The position numbers were made by a program, and so were the translations under genes. From Sanguinoderma infundibulare (Eukaryota > Basidiomycota > Agaricomycetes > Polyporales > Polyporaceae): 64,000 nt of DNA. Location: positions 3,100,001 to 3,164,000 of the forward strand of contig JAVLRN010000003.1 of the NCBI GenBank assembly GCA_032821775.1. The letters run 5' to 3'. Positions 54,966-64,000 of the stretch are shown piece after piece (position 1 is the stretch's first letter; each line of letters starts with the position of its first letter). Below the pieces are notes generated by a model. The model worked only from the letters and a program-made list of their open reading frames with translations, was not told where the DNA came from and ran no database searches.

Positions 54966-55755
54966 TTGGCGGCGCGGACTCGAAGGAAGCGTTGGTGGGT
55001 GAAGGTGGGTGAGCAGCCAGAGTGCGCTTTGCTCGCCATGAACGCGCAAACCATGTTGCGGCCCGGGAGTCCGAAGTGCCGCCATCGTCCTCCCGGTACT
55101 GCTCTCTATTTCTCGGCACTGACCATCTGTTTGTCGGACATGTGTCGGACGACAGACGACGAGCAACTCTGGCCGGGGAACTTACGTTTACTCCGAGTCT
55201 CGCCTGATGTTTGGGACACAGTAACTCGGACCGTGAATCGCGATGTGGAGACCGACTCCTCGCTGCAGGACCGCCCAAAGTACTAACAAGTAACGATGCA
55301 GTCCAGAATACCTGCCGAGCTATGCCACCAACTTAATAACTATATCTGGATGCTATAACGCAACCCGACCCTGCCCAGGGCACATACACAGTCGCCGCAG
55401 GAGGCCACTGTTAGGAAATCGCACGCACGAAATGCTTGTGCCCGAATTGACAAGAAGGGTTTGTATTCCAAAGCGCACCAGCCTATCATAAGTTATATGG
55501 TCATCCAGAGCAGCCGTCCAAGAAAACTGCGTACTAGTTAGAGAACAGAGCCAGAATCGAAAGATACAACGCATTCCTCCGAGCGCATTCCGGTAATCTC
55601 GAGGAGAGGTGCGAACACGAGTCTGGCGGCTTCGCGACCGGCGCGCTTGCCAGAATCTACCAAGAACTACGACGTCTAGTGTACATCTATAGACCGAGGA
55701 CATAAGCCGCAATCTTCGCGGTTAGAGCGATGTATATGACACACCTGTGCAACGA
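54966..55755. repeat. Amidohydrolase upstream region and DUF6533 3' flank, duplicated
   Basis: Parallels 27.57-28.34 kb over its length. The segment from about 55.18 kb is the diverged form of the flank beside copies 2 and 3. No gene is recognised. Confidence 0.7.
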
Positions 55756-57664
55756 TTAACACGAATTGACCGCGCTCGAGGATGCCTGTCCATTGACTGC
55801 CTCCGGGTCTGAACTGCGATTGCAGTCGTCCAACCCTGATTCCAAGTTCACTCTGTCTTCCTCGGCGATGGAGTGATCCGAGCTGACGTCGATCTGTTCA
55901 TGCTCCGGGCTAGCTTCCCCTGGGGCGGGAAGCGAAGAAGTGACGGAGCCGAGAACCGCATTGAACTTGAGGCTGCCAATCCGGACAGACGAGAGGGAGT
56001 GCTGGTGGGCGTTGCCGTTCGCGGCTTCTTGGAGGTCAAAAAAGAAGCGTGAGATGAGGATGGCGGTTATTCTGCACGCACGTGCGGAGGAGGGTTAAGT
56101 AATGAGTTGGGACATCATGATGAGAAAGAGAAGAGGCGGCGCTGGAGCAGACGTACGGTTCGGTAAGGAATACGATGTTGCTCGCGTTCTGAGCGTTGAC
56201 GCCCTCGTCGACTAGGATCTACATGGAACTTGAGCATGGGTAACAAGGAAATCTGCTGACGTTTAGACTTACTGAAGACAGGGAGAACGTCAGGTGGAGG
56301 AGGTTCATGATCAACAGGATGCTGGAGCGAAGTCAGCCCGAGATCAAAAGGGTTCTAGGAGGACATACATGAAGTACATGACACCTAGCAATGAAATGTT
56401 GAATCACATGATTTATGCTGAGTGATCATCTTTGCTCACCATTCCTGAACATGATGCTTGACAGCGATGTGCTTTGACCCAGCAGCTTCATCTCCCTGGC
56501 ATTCTTATACGTCCCAGCCCAGGTGATGGCTACCACCAGCAGCCCAGGTGATGGCTACCACCAGCAGCCCAGGTGATGGCTACCACCAGCAGCCCAGGTG
56601 ATGGCTACCACCAGCAGCCCAGGTGATGGCTACCACCAGCAGATCCGATGCGACGAGACAAACCCGAGAAATGATCACGACTGGATAGAATAGAAAACAC
56701 GGACTTCAGTTATGGCACACGGCATTGCAAAAACTGGCAATAGATGGTACGTACAACTAAAGCAGAGGGTTCCATCATATCAGCATGTCTGGCTTTCCTT
56801 GCAGTACCGTACTCACTCTTTCTGTGCGGCATCAGATAGCTTGAACTCTGCACTACAGCCGAAGTCGGGGTCTGCGAAGATGGCTGTATAGCCATACTTC
56901 ATCTGTAGACGCGAATGTGTCAGTCTCACCGCCGCAATAAACTCTCAATCCCTGTGAGACTTACGCAGTTTATGACCACAGGTGCGAGAGAGAGTATGAA
57001 GACGAAAGCGGCGATCGCCCACCTCCGACCGCTGAGCGCGTAGGCTCGCATGCTGGAGAACGCTTGTTGAGACATGGGAAATTGTCAAAATAGATGCGGT
57101 TAAGGATATTAAGTTAGCGAATGATGCGTACCGGCCCAGGGAACATATTGGAAGACGTCCAGGATTAATGAGGTCCAAACGACTGGGATACAGCTGGGTT
57201 CTAGGTGAGCCCGGAAGGTGCTATTCGGAGACGTGCCAATCCCTTACCTCTGTGACCATGTGAGTTTGGAAGGCATGGATAAAGTAATAGCACGCACCGC
57301 AAGAGTCATGGGGCTAGGCCATGGCCCATTGAACACATTGGCTGCCAAGGGCACATAACGGTTGACGAAAAATAGGATGGTCGAGACCGTAATTTTACGC
57401 CTCCAGAAGAGTTCAACCTCTTTGTCGAAGGTGATCATGAACTCGTACATCATAACCGCTATCCAACATCGACGGTGACATCAGTTCGGATCCGGCCATA
57501 CTGAGTGTGAGACAGAATTTGTGGCGCACTCACCGACAGCGACTGTTTCGAACCAAGCTTCTATTTGACTAGAGGAGAAGGTATAAGGAGGTCACAGAGC
57601 TGCAGAGAACCACTCACATAGAATCAAAATCAGCGACGAGCGCGGCATTATCGGAATCCGACAT
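55756..57664 (-). pseudogene. DUF6533 gene, copy 6, frameshifted by a minisatellite
   Basis: Starts at ATG 57664 (MSDSDNAALVADFDS) and keeps the signature exon YEFMITFDKEVELFWRRK, LFFVNRYVPLAAN (57.35-57.45 kb) and the RAYALSGRRW-type exon (57.0 kb). In the exon that should encode LLVVAITWAGTY a 25-bp unit occurs five times (56516-56640). Four extra units add 100 nt, which shifts the frame. The donor after the following exon and the last exon look normal, ending at TAA 55756-55758. Unless the repeat is spliced out or is polymorphic, this copy cannot make a full protein. Confidence 0.7.
56516..56640. repeat. 25-bp tandem repeat, five perfect units
   Basis: The unit begins AGCCCAGGTGATGGC and ends TACCACCAGC. 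The five units are identical and end to end. In the other DUF6533 copies the same sequence occurs once, so this is a recent local expansion inside a coding exon. Confidence 0.97.
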
Positions 57665-58442
57665 GGTTCGGAGAGAGGCAGAGGGTGGCTTGTCTGAGGA
57701 GGGCACGACACCCAAGTCAACTCCCGTTATATATTCGACGTCCCCATCCGATAGAAGTTGATGATGTCCAAGCCCCAGGACAACCTGCGGTTATAGTCCG
57801 GTGCTCAACAAGATATGTGGCACGATGTAACTGACCACTTACCACTCAGTGGATGAGGTCCTATCGGCAGAACCATATTCCGATTCCACCGCGACGTCGT
57901 CGGCTCAGTATACGTGGGTTTGGCACTTGTGCCTGAAGTATTTGTATCATGAAGACGAGAACGCTTCGCAGTCATCAACTCAACTGTTTGCAGACCAGGT
58001 GGCACCTATTAGCATGCATCTCCGCCACCATCTCTTCTATCCGAGTCAATCATTATACCCCACGGCGAGCGAGATGTGTATTCTAATAATTTACAATGTG
58101 ATGATCTCGTGAATGGTTAACTATACTGCGTGGTGAATTTGTGCGCAAGTTCTGCTCGAGTTCTGGACTCACAATCCTGCCGGAACCGCGAACGGATCGC
58201 GGTCCGTACCCGCGTCGTCCACAAGCATGAAGGCCAATGCAGGGACAGGCTGGGGTGGGAATATGAAGCGTAGGTATGTGCGGAGATGGACAGAGAATTC
58301 ATTAGGTGTGGGGGAAAGATGAAGATGAATGAATGCGTTCTATAGATGATGTGGTGTGCCAAATGGTGTATGCCGTATGCCGAGTGTCGCGTGTGGAATG
58401 AATGCTAAACTGACAGAGACCAGGTGTTGAATGCTCGTCCAG
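57665..58442. repeat. TB2 3' flank and DUF6533 copy 6 promoter
   Basis: About 780 bp between the DUF6533 start and the TB2 stop. This is the presumed parent form of the flank repeated at 52.95-53.73, 25.64-26.43 and, in part, 30.15-30.77 kb. Confidence 0.7.
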
Positions 58443-60321
58443 TCAAGCTGCGTCCTTCTGAGCAAGCTTTGGCACCGCCTTGGGTGCAGCGGCAACACCT
58501 CCAGCGGCAGCCTTCTTTGCGACGGGCTTGGGACGCTCCCTGGCGACGGTCCGCGTGGATGGTGCACGACCAGCTGCTCCTGCTCCGCGAGTTGCGCTTG
58601 TGCCTCGTCCGCGCCCGCGAATCGTGCCCTGGCTGTCTCCGCGTTGAGACTTGGGCCGCGGCTTGACCACCCGTGACGTCGCCTCAGAGCCAGCAGCATC
58701 GGCACCCTCCGCGGCGTCGTCGTCGCCGCCTTCTTGGACAGCCTTCCCGCGCGTCCGACCGATGGTGGACACGCGAGAGCCAGGCCCTGAGGGCTTGCCA
58801 GTGGCGCCAGCCTTACGCGGGGGGACGTCGAGAGTGAACCTGTCGTCGTCCCCTGCGTATTTCGGCGTGACGCGCTGCTTCTTTCCAGCAAGCGAAGTGC
58901 CGTCCGAGGACAATGATCGAGTGGTGCGGAAGGAGGAGCTTCCATCGGTCGTGGTGAGGGCTGTCGATCGCGTCGCGGCGCTGTCCACGGAAAATGAAGT
59001 CTTCATGGGTGGAGGCGTGAGCATGTTGTCGTCGAGGTAGTCCTCATACTCCGAGTCGTCCTCCTGGTAGCCGCGCCGATGGCCCGGCGTAGCCAGCGTC
59101 GTGTTGAACACGTCCTCGTCCATGTCGCTCTCGTAGTCGTCCTCGTCCTCGTCCTGCCACGACGCGCGGGGGGTGATCTCGTCGCCGTTCATCTCCGCGC
59201 CGTCCTCGCCCTCGCCTTCGTCAAAGTCGGGTGCTTGTCCGTTATTAGGTTGAACCCCTTTCGTTTCGCAGTCGTCGCTCAAATCGCCATCGGAGCCGGG
59301 GTTCCGGGGCTCACGCGGCGATAGGAGCGACTTGCGAAAACCCGGCTGGACCCCTGCGTTCTGGCTGCCCTCGTCACCGTCTTCTACGATGCCGGAGAAC
59401 TGCGCGGCGTTGCCGGCGCGCACCGGTTTCGGTGCTACGATGGTCGTGCGCTGCTGGCGCTCGAGGGGAGGGGTGGGGAGACCGGAGTGGGGATTCACAG
59501 CGACCTCGTCATCGTACGCAGAGGCAGGCGGGCGCCAGATCTGACGATTAGGCGTTGAGCCATTGGGTCGCGACTGGATGACCGAGCGTGTCTGCTTGAC
59601 CGAGCCGTTGGAGACGTCCCGTTTCGCAGCAGGACGTTCATCTCCGTTGGACTCAGAGGCGAATGCGCGGTGCGCAGACGGGCGAGCAGCGGCCGGAGGA
59701 GTGTCCCGGTGCCATGTCTCAGGGTCTGCCTGTGGAGGATCATAGGCCTTCCACCAGCGGTAGTAGAAGCCGAGGACGTAGTTGACTGGAATGGATGCGA
59801 CGAGAATGAGGAGATCGCCAAAGGAGGCTGCGGTGTCGCAAAGGGCATCCAAGGGCACCGTATAGGGCTTAATGACTGGTCGTATGACGTGCAGGAAGAC
59901 AGGCTCTGCACCCTAACAAACCCCGATCAAACGAGTCCTTAACGACGGAATAACGAGCGTTGACCACTGACCTTTGCGCGAGTGAAGAGAAAAAAGAGAA
60001 TGAAAAGAGACTTGATTTCGCTGTAGAAGGGGACAAAGAGCCAAACAAAAGTTTCGGCCCATCGTTCGTACAACGTGAAAGAAGCCTAGGGAGTTACCTC
60101 TTGCGATGAGCTGGAAACGGGGCACAGAGACGGATGACACTCACCCAAACCATCCAAACCGTCATGACACCCTTCATGGCACGCTTGCGCGCGCTCAGCG
60201 CCCGAGCACTGGGTTGGCCGCCATTCCGAGCCGAAGGAGGGGGAGGCCGGAGCGTTTTGAAAGTCTCGAAGACATTGAGGAAGATGTAGGCCAGTCGGAG
60301 AACTGGGACGACGAGAGGCAT
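58443..60321 (-). CDS. TB2/DP1/HVA22 (REEP) family ER-shaping protein with long tail
   Basis: Three exons: 60321-60145, 60085-59972 and 59912-58443; 586 residues. The N-terminal 170 residues carry the TB2/DP1/HVA22 domain: RLAYIFLNVFETFK, VWMVWASFTLYERWAETFVWLFVPFYSEIKSLF (in pieces), ILFFLFTRAKGAEPVFLHVIRPVIKPY and a last hairpin. These hairpins bend ER tubule membranes, as in Yop1 and REEPs. Unlike 180-residue Yop1, it has a disordered tail of about 400 residues with acidic blocks (DFDEGEGEDGAE, DEDEDDYESDMDED) and a basic Arg/Gly/Ala/Lys end. Long-tailed forms occur in basidiomycetes and other fungi. 3' fragments of this gene have been duplicated twice to the left. Confidence 0.9.
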
Positions 60322-60817
60322 GGTGACGACGGGACGGAATAATTTACAAGGGGGAACGCGTCGAGGGGTGGTTCACTAGGAGCAGTGGCCAGCGTTGTCT
60401 TGGGTTAAATATTATTGATGCCTGTCGGGGGGTGCTGGAGCATAGACTGAAGAGATCGGAGTCCAGCGTTCACTGGTGCTTCGTAGAATGTTTCACAAGC
60501 AGTCAAACGGAAGAAGCGGGAGGGGTGGATGAGCTGGTGGTCAGGACAACGTGGCGAGGGTCGGAGAGGGAGCGCAGAGCAGCGTTGAAATAGGCAGAGT
60601 CGGGACAGTGTCTGAGTCTGCGGCAAGTGCCTGTCGCGTCGACGCGTGCCCTCCGCAAGGTTTCCCACACGCGTGTCTTACGTAAATAAACGCGCGCGTC
60701 TACTTGTCTCCTCGGACACCCACGCCTCCCCCTTGACCTCGACCTCGACCGGGGCAGTCGCTTCGCCTGCTTTTCACTCACCTCTGTGTTCTCTGCTGGG
60801 CCGCTTGGATAGACTAC
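60322..60817. promoter_or_regulatory. Divergent promoter region, TB2/DP1 gene and BUD31
   Basis: About 495 bp between divergent starts. Pyrimidine-rich just before the BUD31 ATG. No gene or specific motif is recognised. Confidence 0.45.
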
Positions 60818-61489
60818 ATGCCGAAGATTCGTACGACGAGGACGAAAAAACCCCCAGAAGGCTTTGAGGATATCGAGAGCGTACGTTTCCTTCCACCGAC
60901 TCGCAACTTAGCTGTTTCTCACCTGCACCTTCAGATTCTTGATGACTATGCAAAGAAGATGCGCGACGCCGAGAACGAGTCTCATGAGGGAAAGCGCAAG
61001 ACGGAGTCGCTCTGGCCGATCATGCGGATCTCCCATACGCGTTCACGGTACATCTACGAGTTGTACTACAAGCGCGAGGCCATTAGCAAGGAACTGTATG
61101 ACTGGCTTTTGAAGGAGGGGTACGCAGACGCAAAGTGAGTGTTTACCCTTTTCATTTTGTGGAAATGCTCAAGGCGGCTCGACTCCTAGTCTCATAGCCA
61201 AGTGGAAGAAGCCTGGTTATGAGAAACTCTGCTGCTTGCGGTGCATCCAGACAAAGGTACGTCATGGATTCGGTCTCTTCCCTCTCCGCATTATCCCCAA
61301 CCTGACCCTCTTCGCTATAGGATATGAACTATCAAGGTTCAACTTGTATCTGTCGTGTACCCAAAGCGCAGGTCCGCCAAGGAGTTATCGTCGAGTGTGT
61401 CCATTGTGGTGGGTCCCCATGTCGCCGAAGAAGGTGCTCTTTGCTGATCATCTCCATTAGGTTGCCGGGGCTGCAGCTCTGATTCTTAA
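60818..61489 (+). CDS. BUD31: BUD31/G10 splicing factor
   Basis: Five exons: 60818-60880, 60935-61134, 61190-61256, 61321-61408 and 61461-61489; 148 residues, the normal length. [21 protein letters not shown] is the family start. [23 protein letters not shown] and [12 protein letters not shown] follow. The C-terminal zinc cluster has [36 protein letters not shown]31 is a core component of activated spliceosomes. The stop lies 22 bp from a probable stop on the opposite strand at 61512. Confidence 0.96.
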
Positions 61490-61511
61490 AGCTCTGTACG
61501 TTTACGCTTAC

Positions 61512-61870
61512 TTATTCTCCGTCGAGCTCGGCGACCTCCTTCTGTATCTGTCTATACTTCTTGTCATACTGCTGTGCCAATGCATTCGTTCCATTTTCAA
61601 GTGCAAGTACGCATATCTGCCTGTTGCGAAGCAACCGCTCCGTTCTGAAAACATTTGCAGGTGTTGCTTTGAAGGCCTGTCACTGCTCAAACGATCGACC
61701 TTGTTATGCTTGGCAGAGCCTGTTGAGTGTGCACGACGTCTTTTGTATGTCCCGGCCGCTGACATCGACAAGCGTGATGTTTTAGATGAAGCCGTTCTCC
61801 GTGTCATCTGACGTAAGTGGTCAACCTTCGATTGGACTGGAGGTGAGCTAGCTGCAAGCAGTCTGCCCCG
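61512..61870 (-). CDS. Unresolved small gene, helical C-terminus
   Basis: A minus-strand frame ends at TAA 61514-61512 with ALAQQYDKKYRQIQKEVAELDGE, preceded in frame by RLLRNRQICVLALENGTN. This looks like a short coiled-coil protein end. A splice acceptor (TTTTCAG near 61.65 kb) and a donor (AAG|GTCGAT near 61.70 kb) could join it to the exon around 61.7-61.83 kb, but no phase gave me a clean start. A plus-strand frame also runs through here and cannot be excluded. I give only the C-terminal part with some trust. Confidence 0.35.
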
Positions 61871-62087
61871 CACCCATCCGTGCGCGCGCTGGCCAGCCAG
61901 GCCGGTGACCGGGACGGTGGAGTGGCTGGGAGCACTTGATTGGCGACACCAGATTCGATCACTACCAGGGCGCCTAAATGTGCTCGTTTAAGTCCGGGGC
62001 AGCCTTACACTCCTGTCGGTGCGCTTTCCCCTGTCCGCCTCTTGCACCTTTCCCCCAAGAGGTCGACCACCCTTCTCCGTCCTCGAC

Positions 62088-64000
62088 ATGGGAGAGTTTT
62101 CAGACCAGGTCCTACGGCTCGCGCGCAGAGCCGCTGCCCCCGAGCAGGTCAGTCTCGCGCTTCTGTGCCTGGGGACTCTCCTCACACCACATCTCCGCAT
62201 TAGGCTGGTATTTTTGCGGGTGACAACCCAGCGAACTACAATGCGAGTGACCCGTATCGTCTATGGGTCATCCAAGTCGGTGCGTCTATCCTTGCCACCT
62301 AAACTACCCTACCGTCACTCACACGTACCCGTTATCCATGTGTGCAGTCGTTATTATCGGGATGACACAGCTGCTCGCGCTCTTCCTCTCGCGCATCCGC
62401 CAACCCCGCGTCATCGCCGAAGTCATAGGCGGCGTCATTCTCGGGCCCTCCGTCATGGGCCGCATCCCCGGTTTTACCAGCACCGTCTTCCCGTCCGCAG
62501 GCATGGCCCCACTCAACTTAACGGCCACCGTCGGCCTCGTCCTCTTCATGTTTATCGTGGGAATGGAGATCGACGCGAGCATTATCCGGCGCAACGCGCG
62601 CGCGTCCTCCGCCATATCGCTCGCCGGTCTCGTCATCCCGCTCGGGCTCGGCGCGGCCATTGCGGTCCCGATCTACCACGAGTTCACGGACGGGTCGACC
62701 AACTTTGGCTACTTCATCCTCTTCGTCGCCGTCGCAGTTGGCATCACTGCGTTCCCCGTGCTCTGTCGGATCCTGACCGAGCTCAAACTGCTGGACACCA
62801 CGGTCGGAGTCGTAACGTTGTCTGCGGGAGTGGGGAACGATGGTGAGAGCTGAACTCTACCTTTATTTCATTCGTGCTGCGCGCGCGCGCTCTCGGCGTC
62901 CGCTATCGCAAGTCCGTGCCTTAGTGATTTGTATTGACATTGTTTACGTTCAAGTGGTCGGATGGGTCCTCCTCGCGCTCGCAGTCGCGCTGATCAACGC
63001 TTCGACCGGTTTGGCGGCGCTCTGGGTCCTCCTGGCCGGCCTCGGGTTTGTCATCTTCATACTGTTCCCCGGGCGATGGGCATACCGATGGCTGGCGAAG
63101 AAGTCTGGCAGTCTAGACGCGGGCGTGCCGTCTGCGATGATGATGACCGTTACGATCTTGACGGTCCTTATCTCTGGATTCTACACAGACATCATCGGTA
63201 TCCACGCCATCTTTGTAAGTGACACCTGCTGTCGACCGAAAAATGTAATCTCTGACAGATGTTATAGGGAGGTTTCCTGGCCGGTCTTATCATTCCGCAC
63301 GAAAACGGATACGACATCTCTCTGGTCGAAAAGCTGGAGGACCTGCTGTCTATCCTCTTGCTCCCTTTGGTAAGCTCCAAAAACATCTTGTTCTCTTCTG
63401 CTCGGAACTAAAATGAGTTGTCAGTACTTCGCGCTTTCTGGTCTCCGCACCAACTTGGGACTCTTGAACAACGGCGTTACCTGGGGATACACCATCCTCA
63501 TTTGCGTCGTTGCATTCTTCTCCAAGTTCCTTGGATGCGGTATCACAGCCAGGCTCCTGGGCTTCAGCATCCGCGAGTCCGGCGCCATTGGCACTCTCAT
63601 GAGTTGCAAGGGGTAAGTGCCGGCCGTACGCTGCGTACTTCGATTTACGCTAACATTTGTGCAGTTTAGTCGAGCTCATCGTGCTGAACGTCGGACTTTC
63701 GGCTGGCATCCTAGATACGCGCACGTTCTCGATGTTCGTGCTGCACGCGCTCGTGCTCACGTTCATCACCACGCCCCTGACGATCCTCTTTTACCCGCCG
63801 AGAGTCCGTGACCATGCAGGTGATCTGCCTAAACTCCCCACACCTACCCCGGAGGATGGCCACAACGCGCCGGGACACGACGCTCAGGAGACGCTCAAGA
63901 GCCGCTTCGCCATCGTCGTGGACAGGATCGAGCAACTTCCGGCTGTGATGACGCTCACTCAGCTCCTCCAGACTTCTATGGCGGTCGCTGCGCCGCATTC
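62088..64000 (+). CDS. KHA1: K+/H+ antiporter, KHA1-like (CPA2 family), 5' part
   Basis: Seven exons are seen before the window ends: 62088-62147, 62204-62279, 62348-62842, 62955-63214, 63268-63369, 63425-63612 and 63665 onward; about 505 residues so far. The membrane domain of the CPA2 family is clear: LFLSRIRQPRVIAEVIGGVILGPSV, GLVLFMFIVGMEID, FVAVAVGITAFPVLCRIL, GVGNDVVGWVLLALAVAL, IHAIFGGFLAGLIIP, LLLPLYFALSGLRTNLGLL, and MSCKGLVELIVLNVGL. The Asn-Asp pair in GVGNDVVGW is the ion-binding site typical of electroneutral members. The cytosolic tail starts after LFYPPRVRDH and is cut by the window edge. The first exon encodes a short polar leader, with an N-glycosylation-like site (NAS) in the second. 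Confidence 0.93.

Noticed and set aside
1..64000. CRISPR array, tRNA or rRNA genes
   Set aside because: No spaced direct repeats of that type and no convincing A and B boxes or rRNA segments were seen while reading.

Overview
The window is nuclear DNA of a filamentous basidiomycete, most likely an agaricomycete (polypore-like). The genes are intron-dense, with GT-AG introns mostly of 50-65 nt. The gene set is eukaryotic and fungal: KEX1, MGM101, DASH SPC19, BUD31, a gamma-tubulin complex subunit and a gephyrin-type Moco protein. The DUF6533 membrane-protein family present here is basidiomycete-specific. All gene models below were spliced by hand from reading frame and splice signals. No similarity search was possible, so family names rest on recognised motifs.

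Layout. 1-13.5 kb is ordinary housekeeping DNA: the end of a PCI-domain protein, a myristoylable vWA protein, a 12-exon GCP5-like gamma-tubulin complex gene, MGM101, a secreted or ER thioredoxin-fold-like protein, and KEX1. 13.5-32.4 kb is a rearranged accessory block. It holds four copies of a DUF6533 gene (all minus strand), two near-complete SPC19 copies plus decayed SPC19 pieces, three 3' fragments of KEX1, and fragments of a TB2/DP1 gene and of an amidohydrolase gene. 32.4-50.4 kb is again ordinary: a gephyrin-like Moco enzyme, a tandem pair of glycerophosphodiester phosphodiesterases, a disordered fungal protein, a Utp8/NOL11-like nucleolar protein, a coiled-coil protein, an acylglycerol-phosphate acyltransferase and an amidohydrolase. 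51.1-58.4 kb is a second accessory block with two more DUF6533 copies and another TB2/amidohydrolase fragment pair. 58.4-64 kb carries the intact TB2/DP1 gene, BUD31, an unresolved small locus and the start of a KHA1-type K+/H+ antiporter.

How the parts relate. The two accessory blocks are connected. A fusion point between a TB2/DP1 3' fragment and a truncated amidohydrolase fragment occurs at about 54.04 kb and again at about 26.74 kb. The first follows simply from a tandem duplication of amidohydrolase-DUF6533-TB2. The second looks like a copy of that product moved about 27 kb away, between KEX1 and the Moco gene. Other junctions (KEX1 fragment to DUF6533 flank, SPC19 to the gephyrin 3' end, an inverted 36-bp SPC19 piece inside a KEX1 fragment) point to repeated segmental duplication with templated insertions. 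I saw no transposase, reverse transcriptase, long terminal repeats or CRISPR array. The function of the DUF6533 family is unknown. Some copies look intact and others carry clear lesions, so this is a birth-and-death gene array rather than a recognisable multi-gene pathway.
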